Part shown: piece by piece, positions 18,438 to 27,325 of the stretch
How positions within the stretch are numbered: position 1 is the stretch's first letter
How the letters are laid out: every line of letters starts with the position of its first letter
Source: Erysipelotrichales bacterium
Lineage (GTDB): Bacteria; Bacillota_I; Bacilli_A; Erysipelotrichales; Erysipelotrichaceae
DNA length: 53,839 nt
Direction: 5' to 3'
Assembly: GCA_017532345.1 (NCBI GenBank)
Contig: JAFXJJ010000030.1
Coordinates: forward strand, 1-53,839
Notes under the pieces: generated by a model
Told to the model about the DNA's origin: nothing
The model's database searches: none
The model's input: the letters and a program-made list of their open reading frames with translations, nothing else
Translations under genes and position numbers: made by a program

Positions 18438-18538
18438 AGTTATTACCTCCTTATTTTTTGTTAGATAATACTATGTAAATAGTAACAAATACCACCAATT
18501 TGTAGTAGCATGCACGTAAACTTGCGGTTGCATATGCA

Positions 18539-18940
18539 TTAATGTGCTAGATGATATATAAATTTACCTAAAGCGTATCCTAAACTATAAGTAAGAAATA
18601 CGGCTAGAAGTACTAATACAAGGGCTACTAAGCCATACATAAAGATAAACATTCTCTTTTGTTTATCGTTTAAATTACTCACAAAAGTATTCCATACTAC
18701 CATCATATTTTCCGCTTGATAGGTTGTTGATTTCATTTTTTCTTCTTCTCCACGCATTAAATAATCTAATGACACTCCAAAATAATCACTCATAAATACT
18801 AGTCGATTCATTTCAGGATATGCTTTATCAGTTTCCCATTTAGAAATAGATTGTCTAGATACATCCATGATTTCTGCTAGTTGTTCTTGCGATAGATTTT
18901 TTTGCTTGCGTAATTCTATTAATCGTTCTCCAAATGTCAT
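18539..18940 (-). CDS. XRE-family regulator with C-terminal membrane helix
   Basis: 133 residues from the ATG at 18940 (AGGAGG seven bases upstream; a TTG six bases earlier is less likely). Residues 1-65 are a Cro/cI-type helix-turn-helix: GERLIELRKQKNLSQEQLAEIMDVSRQSISKWETD, followed by YPEMNRLVFMSDYFGVSLDYLM. A linker with NDKQKRMFIFMYG leads into one membrane helix of about 25 residues, ending in LGYALGKFIYHLAH. It is a membrane-tethered DNA-binding protein of a type common in Bacillota; the signal is unknown. The 48-aa gene downstream shares the tail. Confidence 0.87.
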   Translation of the reverse strand: MTFGERLIELRKQKNLSQEQLAEIMDVSRQSISKWETDKAYPEMNRLVFMSDYFGVSLDYLMRGEEEKMKSTTYQAENMMVVWNTFVSNLNDKQKRMFIFMYGLVALVLVLLAVFLTYSLGYALGKFIYHLAH

Positions 18941-18970
18941 CCCCAAGCCTCCTATACTAATATAAATAAA

Positions 18971-18991
18971 GACATATGAAAATCATATGTC
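18971..18991 (-). terminator. Terminator of the yitT-like gene
   Basis: GACATATGA/TCATATGTC, a 9-bp stem with a 3-base loop, followed by TTTATTTATA on the minus strand. Confidence 0.75.
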
Positions 18992-18992
18992 A

Positions 18993-19859
18993 TTAATCTA
19001 ATGGTTGTTGATAATAATTACCAATAACTTTTTCAGTTTTCACGATATTAATAAAGCAATGTGGATCAATTTTCTTAGCAGCAGCTACAATCTCATTAAC
19101 TTGGAACGCATTACAAGTCATATATAAGAATGATTTAGGCTTATGAGAATATTCACCTTCACACCAGAATTTCGTAATACCGTGGCGACAAGTTTTGAAA
19201 ATATTGTCACTCACATCATCAGGATATTCAGTTACAATGAATAATGTACGTAATTGATAACGATTATGGAATTGTTTAACCATTGTTGTATTACAGAATT
19301 GGTAGATAATTGAATACATACATTTATCCCAACCAAATAAGAATCCTGCAATTACATATATACATGCATTAACTGCCATTACATAGTTCCATGTGACGAT
19401 ATTATATTTAGTTGAAGCATAAATCGCTAAGAAATCTGTCCCTCCAGTTGAAGCATTATTAACTAAGGCAATCGAGTTTCCTAACCCCGCTAAGATACCA
19501 CCGAACACTGCCATCAATAAGATATCATCAGTTAAACTACTTTGTGGCAATACTTCAACGAAGATAGATACAAATACATATTGTAGAACAGATAAAATAG
19601 TAAAACGTTTACCTACATGTTTGTATACTAGGATAGTTGGTCCAATATTTAATAATAAGTATAATACAGAGAATGAAATATTCACACCAAAGAATTCATC
19701 TCCTACACGTGAAATTAACTGTGATATACCAGAGAATCCAGCTGGGAATAAATCAGCAGATGCCATGAAGATTTTAATCGCACTAGCATACACTAAAGCA
19801 GATAAAATTACTGCTAGTACACTCCAAATTGTACGAAATACCTGTTTATAATCTTTCAT
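18993..19859 (-). CDS. YitT family membrane protein (DUF2179)
   Basis: 288 residues. Five or six membrane segments occupy residues 10-185, including the family pattern FMASADLFPAGFSGISQLI and GNSIALVNNASTGGTDFLAIY. The C-terminal 80 residues form the soluble DUF2179 domain (TLFIVTEYPDDVSDNIFKTCRHGITKFWCEG ... YMTCNAFQVNEIVAAAKKIDPHCFINI). The family is widespread in Bacillota; the transport substrate, if any, is not established. AGAGGT lies before the ATG. A lone gene. Confidence 0.9.
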   Translation of the reverse strand: MKDYKQVFRTIWSVLAVILSALVYASAIKIFMASADLFPAGFSGISQLISRVGDEFFGVNISFSVLYLLLNIGPTILVYKHVGKRFTILSVLQYVFVSIFVEVLPQSSLTDDILLMAVFGGILAGLGNSIALVNNASTGGTDFLAIYASTKYNIVTWNYVMAVNACIYVIAGFLFGWDKCMYSIIYQFCNTTMVKQFHNRYQLRTLFIVTEYPDDVSDNIFKTCRHGITKFWCEGEYSHKPKSFLYMTCNAFQVNEIVAAAKKIDPHCFINIVKTEKVIGNYYQQPLD

Positions 19860-19951
19860 AATAATTACCTCTTAAAAGCAGAAAATATTATACCATATTT
19901 ACTCTTTTAAACAATACCTTAACGTTTAATTAATCATTTAAACATAATAAA

Positions 19952-19968
19952 AAGGAGATATACTCCTT
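19952..19968 (-). terminator. Short terminator of the apbE-like gene
   Basis: AAGGAG/CTCCTT, a 6-bp stem, with TTTTTATTATG following on the minus strand. Weaker than the other terminators here. Confidence 0.55.
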
Positions 19969-19969
19969 C

Positions 19970-21151
19970 TTAATAGTTATTCTTTAATTTACCAGTATGA
20001 CTTACAGCAGACTCATTGGCAACCAATTGAATACCTTTAACCTTCTCATCATAATCAATAATTTCACTATATTCTGCTTCAAAGGCATCTTCAATATCCA
20101 CTACCCATAATGCATCAAAGCCTTGTTCTTCACTAAGCTTTAAGCCTGTTTCATAATCTTGGATAAATAATGAAGTAGAATAAATATCAGCCAATGCACT
20201 ATTCTTAATATTGATTGAAACTGAACGGAAGTTATTAGCTGGCCATAATGTATATGGAGAAATAATGTGGTTATACATAACATCTCCTACTGTATAGTAA
20301 CGCAAATAATCACCACTAGTTACAAATGACATGCTTTCTTTATAATATATAGCTTCATAGCTTAATGGGTTAGTATAATCATTAGGATTCGTGATACCCA
20401 CTGACCATGCTTCACCATTAGGATTAGAACCAATGGCACGAATATTACCACCAGCATTTACTAACCCACTTACCATGCCTGCACATTCTAGCTTTAACGC
20501 AATCTTCTCAGCTGCAAAACCTTTCGCAACACCACCAACATCTAGTGATGCATTCTTATCAGTAAGATAAACGGTTTGATTAGCTTCATCAATTTCTACA
20601 TAATTCCAACCTACATACTTAGCAGCTTCGTCTAATTCTGTTTGAGTTGGTAATCTACCATCTTTACCATCTTTGTTTAATGCTTCGCCTTCTTCACGGT
20701 AATTGTGCCAGATTTCTAATACTGGACCCATCGTAATGTCAAATGCACCATCAGTTATTTCATAATACTTTTTAGATAAAAGTATCATTTCCATTAAATC
20801 ATCATCAACCTTAACTGGTGCAATTCCAGCATTATCATTGATTGTTTTTATATTGTTTACACCATCAAAGCTATCATACTTATCAAATAGCTTATCATAA
20901 TATTCCCAATTTTCTTTCACAATAGTCCAATACTCATTGAAATCACTTACTTTCTCAACATACGCTGTTAACTGTACGAATGTATCAAAGCCTAAATTAG
21001 GTGCTATTTGTGTATATTGTTCATATACTTTAAGTGATTTGGAACTACCTACAGTACATCCCATTTCATTTACTTCTGCATTTTCTTTAGTACCGCTACA
21101 TCCACTTAATATTAATAGTAAACATAGTAGTATATTTCTTAATTTCTTCAT
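19970..21151 (-). CDS. apbE: FAD:protein FMN transferase, lipoprotein
   Basis: 393 residues. MKKLRNILLCLLLILSGCSG is a lipoprotein signal with lipobox LSGC. The enzyme attaches FMN to Thr residues of extracytoplasmic flavoproteins, using FAD. Motifs: SFDGVNNIKTINDNAG near the N-terminus, YYEITDGAFDITMGPVLEIW (substrate-binding DITxGP), DVGGVAKGFAAEKIA, and GLVNAGGNIRAIGSNPNGEAWSVGI. A late SALADIYSTSLF carries the usual Asp/Thr site. No obvious target flavoprotein (Rnf, Nqr, FMN-bind) is in the window. It follows the Cof-type gene by 34 bases on the same strand and may be co-transcribed with it. Confidence 0.93.
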   Translation of the reverse strand: MKKLRNILLCLLLILSGCSGTKENAEVNEMGCTVGSSKSLKVYEQYTQIAPNLGFDTFVQLTAYVEKVSDFNEYWTIVKENWEYYDKLFDKYDSFDGVNNIKTINDNAGIAPVKVDDDLMEMILLSKKYYEITDGAFDITMGPVLEIWHNYREEGEALNKDGKDGRLPTQTELDEAAKYVGWNYVEIDEANQTVYLTDKNASLDVGGVAKGFAAEKIALKLECAGMVSGLVNAGGNIRAIGSNPNGEAWSVGITNPNDYTNPLSYEAIYYKESMSFVTSGDYLRYYTVGDVMYNHIISPYTLWPANNFRSVSINIKNSALADIYSTSLFIQDYETGLKLSEEQGFDALWVVDIEDAFEAEYSEIIDYDEKVKGIQLVANESAVSHTGKLKNNY

Positions 21152-21185
21152 ATATAATCACCGTTATCATTCTATCATATCTTAT

Positions 21186-22046
21186 TTACTTAAACAACCG
21201 TTCTATCTCGATTGCCACACCATCTTCATGATTACTAAATTCACTAATCTTCCCCGATACTTTCTTCACTCTTTCATTACCATTACACATAGCAACGGAA
21301 TTAGGGAATAATGATAACATCGAGTAATCATTATCTTCATCACCAAATGGCATAACCTCTTCTAATGAATAGCCTTTAAGCTTCATTACTTCATATAATG
21401 TTTGACCCTTAGTAGCATTCACATCAGTTATCTCTACATTACCACTAGGATAATATACAATCGAAATACCATCTATTTCCTCTAGCTCTTTATTAATATC
21501 ATCCGTAATGTCAGGATTATGATTTTGATGATTTTCAATTTTCAAAACACCAGCAGATAGTAATTCATCAATCGTTTCATACTTTTGATTTCCCTCAAAG
21601 AAATTGAAATCCTTCATCTTTTCATGAGCTTGTTGAAGGGTTGTAGCCCAACCAATTTCTACCATATGTTCAGCAAAGTGTTCGATTAATTCCTCATATG
21701 TATGACGAGAACGAATCCCCTCTAATGTTTGCACAATAAAGTCACAATCATACTTATCAAATATCTCAATGATTTTCTTTACGGCTTCATCAGCTATCTT
21801 TTTAGAGAAACATACAATATTATTCTTATCCATATATAAAGCACCATTCATCATAATAGCTTCACAATTTAAATGATGTCTTTCTTTTAATTGAATAACA
21901 CTATTCTTTTCTCTACCAGTACATATTAAAAAGTCTATATTGTTGTCTTCCAAAGTTTGAATAACTTTATAATTTCTTTCACTAATGACCTTATCATCAT
22001 TTAGTAAAGTTCCATCTAAATCACATGCAACTAGTTTAATACTCAT
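21186..22046 (-). CDS. Cof-type HAD-superfamily phosphatase
   Basis: 286 residues. HAD motif I is KLVACDLDGTLLNDD at the N-terminus, motif II is FLICTGRE, and motif IV is MPFGDEDNDYSML near 236. The type IIB cap lies between them (about 85-200). Such enzymes dephosphorylate sugar phosphates, FMN or pyridoxal phosphate. The proximity to the ApbE gene makes a flavin link tempting but unproven. GGAGGT lies before the ATG. Confidence 0.92.
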   Translation of the reverse strand: MSIKLVACDLDGTLLNDDKVISERNYKVIQTLEDNNIDFLICTGREKNSVIQLKERHHLNCEAIMMNGALYMDKNNIVCFSKKIADEAVKKIIEIFDKYDCDFIVQTLEGIRSRHTYEELIEHFAEHMVEIGWATTLQQAHEKMKDFNFFEGNQKYETIDELLSAGVLKIENHQNHNPDITDDINKELEEIDGISIVYYPSGNVEITDVNATKGQTLYEVMKLKGYSLEEVMPFGDEDNDYSMLSLFPNSVAMCNGNERVKKVSGKISEFSNHEDGVAIEIERLFK

Positions 22047-22102
22047 ATATATACCTCCAAAACTTCATAAGTATATCACGTAACATTCATTTCCACAAAT
22101 AT

Positions 22103-22159
22103 AAAAGAAGTGCTAAATGATAAAATCTCACTAAAGTAGACAAATGAAGCACTTCTTTT
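22103..22159 (-). terminator. Long-loop hairpin after the ABC exporter operon
   Basis: AAAAGAAGTGCT and AGCACTTCTTTT form a perfect 12-bp stem, but the loop is 33 bases. It lies between the exporter gene and the next gene on the minus strand and is most simply a terminator. Confidence 0.6.
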
Positions 22160-22166
22160 GTTTTAA

Positions 22167-23744
22167 TTAATCTGCCATGACATTGGCGCCATTAAGCATT
22201 CCCTTGGCAAAGATAATAAATAATAGACCAACTAATCCATTACATATAACTGACACAACACTTACAATACTCATTAATGTATCATAAGACATATTAGGAT
22301 CAACAAGTAGTATCACTGCTACTGATGCAACAACAGCAGGAATACAAGCAGCAAGCATAACTAGCATTTTGATCATTTGTTCTGCAAAGGCATTGTTGCC
22401 ACTCTTTAATAAACGAATAGACCAAATCGAACCTGCAATAAACATAATACCATAGCTAAGAATATTTGCGATTGATGCCAGGTATTCAATAATTGAAGGT
22501 CTAAACACAATTAATCCTGCTGTTAAGCCGAATAGTACCATGATAACCATCTTAATCATCATTGGTTGAATTAAATACATAATTTTCTTAAATGGCTTAT
22601 CAGGAATTAAGTAAATATAATGATGCTTTAACTCTTGTACGATAAAATCAGTATTAGCAGACATTAATAAGATAATCAAAATATAGTATTGGAAGAATGT
22701 ATATCCCATATCAATCATGAAAGCAATCGCTAAGTAAAACAACATTAAGAAGGCCTCTTGTTTACGTAACCAGTTCTTAGTCTTACGTAATTCTAAAATA
22801 TTCTTAGAAGCAATTGCTGCAGCTCCTGAGCGGAATTCAACATTCTTGACTTCTTTAATCTTTTTATTCATATCTTCTTTAGTTTTACCTAATTGTGCTT
22901 GTTTACGTATTTCATCTGCCCATTCAGCATCTTCCATAACCTTCTCATAGAAATCACCACGCACATTCACTATTAATAGCCATAACACTACTGCGATAAA
23001 GATATCTAAGGCAAGTCCGCCAACAAACATCATTACATTCTTTTCAACAAAACCCACTAAGCATAACTTAGTATAACCAAATAGAGGTACAAAATAGAAT
23101 AATGGATCTTCTAAGAAATTAGCTACTGCTAGTTGAATATCATTAGGACATTCTAAGAAATTCTTCGCAAATAATCCAATAACTAATACAGCAATCACTA
23201 CAATGACACCTATTTTAATTTTCTTGGCATTAGGATTAGTAATTTCTAGTAAATATAAATACGTTAATCCACCTAACATCACAAATAATAGTACAGTACT
23301 TACAATAAATGCGATACCAACAAATCCAGGTGTTACTGCTGGCAAATAACCAGCCATCATACATAAATAAAACACAGCAAATAAAGCATACAAGATACTG
23401 CCCTTAACACTATCTACTAATAAATAGTTAAGTACTGTCTTACGTGAAAAAGGTCCACTAAATATATAGTTCGCATCAGCTTTATATACTAATGCTGTAC
23501 GCTTTTGTAGGAATAATATAGCTGAGAAAAAGAACATTGCACCTAGATACATCATGATAAGTGCGTGTACATCAGTAACCGATACTGTTTCTCCTAATTC
23601 TTCCTTCATAGTAAAAATCATAAATGTAAGAAACAACACGAAGATAATACTAATAAACGTAATAATGCCACTTACTGCATTAGAGAAAATATTACGTACT
23701 GTTCCTTTCATCTTCGTAAAGAATAAATATGTTAGAGCTTGCAT
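22167..23744 (-). CDS. ABC exporter membrane subunit (PF16962-like)
   Basis: 525 residues with at least ten membrane segments and a soluble stretch at about 270-320. It looks like the 'putative ABC exporter' family, with MQALTYLFFTKMKGTVRN at the start and YIFSGPFSRKTVLNYLL after the second helix. An upstream GTG (23753) is possible, but AGGTG is spaced for the ATG at 23744. Then only one base separates it from the stop of the ATPase gene upstream, so the two are surely co-translated. The substrate is unknown. Confidence 0.82.
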   Translation of the reverse strand: MQALTYLFFTKMKGTVRNIFSNAVSGIITFISIIFVLFLTFMIFTMKEELGETVSVTDVHALIMMYLGAMFFFSAILFLQKRTALVYKADANYIFSGPFSRKTVLNYLLVDSVKGSILYALFAVFYLCMMAGYLPAVTPGFVGIAFIVSTVLLFVMLGGLTYLYLLEITNPNAKKIKIGVIVVIAVLVIGLFAKNFLECPNDIQLAVANFLEDPLFYFVPLFGYTKLCLVGFVEKNVMMFVGGLALDIFIAVVLWLLIVNVRGDFYEKVMEDAEWADEIRKQAQLGKTKEDMNKKIKEVKNVEFRSGAAAIASKNILELRKTKNWLRKQEAFLMLFYLAIAFMIDMGYTFFQYYILIILLMSANTDFIVQELKHHYIYLIPDKPFKKIMYLIQPMMIKMVIMVLFGLTAGLIVFRPSIIEYLASIANILSYGIMFIAGSIWSIRLLKSGNNAFAEQMIKMLVMLAACIPAVVASVAVILLVDPNMSYDTLMSIVSVVSVICNGLVGLLFIIFAKGMLNGANVMAD

Positions 23745-23745
23745 A

Positions 23746-24438
23746 TTACTCACCTACACATTCAAAGAAGATATCCTTTAATGATTCATCTTCCTTTAAT
23801 TCTTCACGACGTACAACTCGTACAATTTTACCTTTATTCATAATATATGCATCATCCCAAAGATCATTGATCACATCAATGATATGAGTACTTATTAAAA
23901 TACTAATACCACTTTCCTTTAAATCTTTCAGTAATACTAATACCTCTTCAATTGCTTGAGGATCTAAACCAATCATTGGTTCATCCATCATCATTGAAGT
24001 TGGTTTAGTCATTAGTCCTAGAATCATTGATAGCTTTTGAGTCATACCTTTACTAAGCTTCTTGGCAACAGTTTTCTTTTTGTCAGATAAGTTAAACTTT
24101 TCTAATAAATAATCAGCATATTCCATATAATTATCTAATTTATATGCTTTCCCAATAAACTTAATATGTTCTTCAACTGTAAGGTTTTCATAGAAAATAG
24201 GTACTTCAGGAATATAACCAAAGCTTTTCTTAGCCTCAATTGATGTATTCTCATGACCATCAATTAAAATATCACCATCATGTGTTAATAACCCTGCAAT
24301 ACTCTTAATGGTAGTAGACTTACCAGCACCGTTAGGCCCTAATAACACGCTAATTCTACCATTTTCCGCAACAAATGAAATATCATCAACTGCCACTACA
24401 CTACCATAATCTTTCACCAAATTCTTTACTTCTATCAT
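23746..24438 (-). CDS. ABC transporter ATP-binding subunit
   Basis: 230 residues. Walker A LLGPNGAGKSTTIKS (about 33-46), Q-loop region FGYIPEVPIFYENLTVEEH, signature LSKGMTQKLSMI, Walker B MMMDEPMIGLDP and H-loop ILISTHIID. This is the CcmA/NatA-type ATPase of a two-gene exporter with the membrane protein just downstream. GGGGGT is upstream of the ATG, and a separate promoter is visible at 24474-24502. Confidence 0.94.
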   Translation of the reverse strand: MIEVKNLVKDYGSVVAVDDISFVAENGRISVLLGPNGAGKSTTIKSIAGLLTHDGDILIDGHENTSIEAKKSFGYIPEVPIFYENLTVEEHIKFIGKAYKLDNYMEYADYLLEKFNLSDKKKTVAKKLSKGMTQKLSMILGLMTKPTSMMMDEPMIGLDPQAIEEVLVLLKDLKESGISILISTHIIDVINDLWDDAYIMNKGKIVRVVRREELKEDESLKDIFFECVGE

Positions 24439-24473
24439 TTTTGATACCCCCGTTTCAATTACTACCTATTTTG

Positions 24474-24502
24474 AGTATACACCCTGTACTTTCCTAAAGC
24501 AA
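24474..24502 (-). promoter_or_regulatory. Promoter of the ABC exporter operon
   Basis: On the minus strand TTGCTT (24497-24502), 17 bases, TATACT (24474-24479), about 36 bases before the ATPase start. It shows the exporter pair is not solely dependent on the operon upstream. Confidence 0.6.
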
Positions 24503-24520
24503 GAAAATAAGAATAATAAG

Positions 24521-24973
24521 TTATATATTTTTCATGTACCATGCCTTCATAATAATACGAATAATACATTCAACCATTGTTACTGCATAAAGCACAAAAG
24601 TAAATCGAATATCAACAAATGCTAGTCCAATAGCTACCACAATTTGGAAGATTGTCATGTAAGTAGCAAAGTCTCCACCAATTTTATTCTTAATATATGC
24701 TGTTCTCTCATCATTCTCCGCTATATATAGCTCCTCTAATCTCTTTTCATCCTTTAAAGCACGTACATTTTTGAATATTCCTATCACCAACAAGATTTCA
24801 ATTCCAAATGCAGTACCCGCGAATAAGCCATGTACGAAGTCTGCTGTATGTGGATTAGGAATCACAATTCCGTAATCTAAAAAACGATTAATTGAAAAGA
24901 AAACTACAATTAAGCTTAATGCCAATAAATAGATTTTATGTCTTGTGATTAATGTTTGTCTATATTCTTCCAT
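24521..24973 (-). CDS. Membrane protein, function unknown
   Basis: 150 residues with about four membrane helices (about 15-35, 45-65, 103-120, 125-142) and a charged cytosolic loop, RALKDEKRLEELYIAENDERT. This loop (LxELYIxENDERTxxI) occurs in small membrane proteins encoded next to short XRE regulators in Bacillota. Third gene of the operon 25398-24521, two bases after the HTH gene. It may be the membrane partner or target of the regulator. No enzyme motif is visible. Confidence 0.75.
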   Translation of the reverse strand: MEEYRQTLITRHKIYLLALSLIVVFFSINRFLDYGIVIPNPHTADFVHGLFAGTAFGIEILLVIGIFKNVRALKDEKRLEELYIAENDERTAYIKNKIGGDFATYMTIFQIVVAIGLAFVDIRFTFVLYAVTMVECIIRIIMKAWYMKNI

Positions 24974-24975
24974 AA

Positions 24976-25176
24976 TTATTCTTCCTCCTCAAAGATAAAT
25001 ACTTCTTCAATACTCAGTCCAAAATATTGACTGATTTTATAGGCTAACTGTAATGATGCCGTATACTTTTCTTTCTCAATTGATATGATTGTTTGACGTG
25101 TCACCTTAACTGCAAGTGCTAACTCCTCTTGTGAGATACGCCTTTCCTTTCGTAGCTCAGCAATTCTTGTTTTCAT
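24976..25176 (-). CDS. Small XRE-family transcriptional regulator
   Basis: 66 residues, essentially one helix-turn-helix: IAELRKERRISQEELALAVKVTRQTIISIEKEKYTASLQLAYKI in sense, then YFGLSIEEVF. This compact class commonly represses its own operon. It lies between two membrane-protein genes with gaps of three and two bases. The three evenly spaced operators over the operon promoter (25410-25475) are its likely binding sites. Confidence 0.9.
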   Translation of the reverse strand: MKTRIAELRKERRISQEELALAVKVTRQTIISIEKEKYTASLQLAYKISQYFGLSIEEVFIFEEEE

Positions 25177-25179
25177 AGA

Positions 25180-25398
25180 TTATTTTCCTTCCTGCTTCAA
25201 TTTATGATAACGCATAATACTTAATACTGAAGATATAATCCATAGAATAGCACAGAATACTGTTAGTCCTAAATCAATTCCTCTATCACCATCTGTCCAT
25301 TTTAAATAACTATTGATACTCCAAATAATTGCACATAATGTATAAATTATAGTTAAGTACTTTACTGTTTTAATATCATCAAATTTTCTTGTTTTCAT
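25180..25398 (-). CDS. Small two-helix membrane protein
   Basis: 72 residues with two hydrophobic helices (about 11-29 and 41-60) joined by a short loop with DGDRGID. First gene of the operon, with AGGAG (from AAAGGAGAAG) before the ATG and three bases ahead of the HTH gene. No family recognised with certainty. It probably works with the regulator and the 150-residue membrane protein. Confidence 0.7.
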   Translation of the reverse strand: MKTRKFDDIKTVKYLTIIYTLCAIIWSINSYLKWTDGDRGIDLGLTVFCAILWIISSVLSIMRYHKLKQEGK

Positions 25399-25409
25399 AG
25401 ACTTCTCCT

Positions 25410-25475
25410 TTGTTAAGTTAACTTTACATTTATAGTATAGTTTACTTTACATTTTTTGTCAAGTACACTTTACAT
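25410..25475. promoter_or_regulatory. Three tandem 20-bp operators, 23-bp period
   Basis: Three imperfect palindromes, TTGTTAAGT-TA-ACTTTACAT (25410-25429), TAGTATAGT-TT-ACTTTACAT (25433-25452) and TTGTCAAGT-AC-ACTTTACAT (25456-25475), are separated by exactly 3 bases each. The right half ACTTTACAT is identical in all three. They cover the -35, the -10/spacer and the start region of the operon promoter, so binding would repress it. The encoded XRE protein (24976) is the obvious candidate. Confidence 0.8.
25434..25462 (-). promoter_or_regulatory. Promoter of the membrane/HTH operon
   Basis: On the minus strand a consensus TTGACA (25457-25462), 17 bases, TATACT (25434-25439), fully embedded in the operator array and about 36 bases from the first ATG. 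Confidence 0.85.
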
Positions 25476-25584
25476 AACTATAAAGGTTATTTTATACGTT
25501 GCGATTTAATATAATATTATTATTTATAATTATCAAAATATATTAATATACGTTATAATATAAGAAATAAATAGGGAGAATTAT

Positions 25585-27273
25585 ATGAAAAAACAACATA
25601 ATCCATGGATATTTATATCCTTTACTATTCTTACGGTATTTAATCTATTAGTATATTTTGCGATACGTGCCATGTGGTCTGGTATTGTACGATATACCTT
25701 CAAAGCTATGCCATACTATTTACTAGCAACAATCATAGTCGCTACACTTACGATGATGGCACTTTGTATTATGAAGAAATATCCTAAGTGGATACTATTT
25801 ATTATTATTCCAATTAATCTGTTATTCTTAGGATTAGATGCTTACATCATCTCTTTAACGACAGAAGCTACGCACTACTTCATAAGAGAGTTCATGTATG
25901 GCTTAGCTTTTATTAGTGCAGTATCTATAGTCCCTATATTATGGAATGTGATTATCAATAGTCGTCGCTTACATGAACGTTGGGTTCCTGTAGTTATGCT
26001 TATAGTTTTATTTATTGTTGGAGTTATTTGGCAATATGATATATGCTTAATCAATGATATTAACACTCCTGTCGTTTATGCAGTAGAAGATACTTATCAA
26101 ATTGTCTTTACTACTAAAGCTAAAGGTGAAGCATGGGTCATTATTGATGGTGTAGAATATAATGATACATTTGCTGGTTATCGATATACAGAAGAAAAGA
26201 TACATAAAGTAAGTGTGCCAATGGAAGTATTAGATAAAGCTAAGAAATATAAAATTGAAACAAGAGCTATGTATTTACGTGGTCCTTATGAATCACTACA
26301 AGGTAAAACAATTAGTCAAACATATAATTGGAAAGGTGTTAATCTTAATGATGGATTAGATTACTATGTCCTAGCAGATACCCATAACACACAAAAGACA
26401 CCGTTAGCAGCGGCTTCATATTTTGGTGATAAATTAGATTTTCTAATAGCTGTGGGTGATCATGTCAGTTGGGTTGATCGTGAAGCTGATTTAAGTAACT
26501 TCTTAACACTAGGTGGTAACATTACGAACGGTGAAATTCCAGTAATATATGCTAGGGGTAATCATGAAACTAAAGGTGTTATGGCTGATGAATTACATCG
26601 TTACGTAGGTGCTAGAGATGAAGATTACTATTATACATTTAGAATTCAAAACATATGGGGAATTGTACTAGATATTGGGGAAGACCATGCTGATGATTTC
26701 GTAGAGTATTGTGGTACTTCTAAATTTGATCCATATCGTGAACAACAAACTTTATTCTTGGATGAAGTTATCGCCAATGCTGAAAATGAATATGATGCTG
26801 AAGGTGTTGAATACCGTATTGCTGTAAGTCATATTCCATTAACAGTTAAAAGTAAAAATGATTATGTAGCTAATATTAAAGATGCATGGGTGGAACGATT
26901 AAATCAAATGAATATCACGATTTTATACTCTGGTCATCAACATGAATTATGGTTTATTGATGATTCCTTTGAAGCAGGAAGTACATTAACGCAAGTTAAA
27001 GAATATAGTGGTAAAGATACTAATAATAGTACACGTATCATGACAAACACTAACTTCCCAAGTATTCTTGTTTCTAAACGTGGTGAAGCTCAATCACTAT
27101 TAGACCCTGAGAAAGTATTCGATACTGGATTTATTGGATTAGCTGTTAGTGTTAAGGATAACGAAACAATCATGCGTTACACTAATGACCATAATGAAAT
27201 AGTAGGAGATATTCGTTCTCCATGGTTTAGTAATATTGTATATGGTGATGAAATTCGAATCACAAATAAATAG
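25585..27273 (+). CDS. Membrane-anchored metallophosphoesterase
   Basis: 562 residues. Residues 1-155 carry five membrane helices; about 165-255 form a beta-rich region facing outward. The calcineurin-like phosphoesterase core follows: DYYVLADTHNTQ (about 258-269), VGDHVSWVD, ARGNHETKG, AVSHIPL and YSGHQHELW. These are the five metal-binding motifs of the family (DxH, GDxx, GNHE, H, GHxH). The helix count places the active site probably outside the cell. The substrate is unknown. GGGAG precedes the ATG. It is divergent from the HTH operon and ends in a bidirectional terminator. Confidence 0.88.
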   Translation: MKKQHNPWIFISFTILTVFNLLVYFAIRAMWSGIVRYTFKAMPYYLLATIIVATLTMMALCIMKKYPKWILFIIIPINLLFLGLDAYIISLTTEATHYFIREFMYGLAFISAVSIVPILWNVIINSRRLHERWVPVVMLIVLFIVGVIWQYDICLINDINTPVVYAVEDTYQIVFTTKAKGEAWVIIDGVEYNDTFAGYRYTEEKIHKVSVPMEVLDKAKKYKIETRAMYLRGPYESLQGKTISQTYNWKGVNLNDGLDYYVLADTHNTQKTPLAAASYFGDKLDFLIAVGDHVSWVDREADLSNFLTLGGNITNGEIPVIYARGNHETKGVMADELHRYVGARDEDYYYTFRIQNIWGIVLDIGEDHADDFVEYCGTSKFDPYREQQTLFLDEVIANAENEYDAEGVEYRIAVSHIPLTVKSKNDYVANIKDAWVERLNQMNITILYSGHQHELWFIDDSFEAGSTLTQVKEYSGKDTNNSTRIMTNTNFPSILVSKRGEAQSLLDPEKVFDTGFIGLAVSVKDNETIMRYTNDHNEIVGDIRSPWFSNIVYGDEIRITNK

Positions 27274-27288
27274 AATATTAGATATTTA

Positions 27289-27321
27289 AAAAGGGTAGCA
27301 CTAACAAAGTGATACCCTTTT
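27289..27321. terminator. Bidirectional terminator
   Basis: AAAAGGGTA/TACCCTTTT with an additional inner CACT/AGTG pairing, between the phosphoesterase and the converging flavoprotein gene. Confidence 0.82.
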
Positions 27322-27325
27322 ATAA

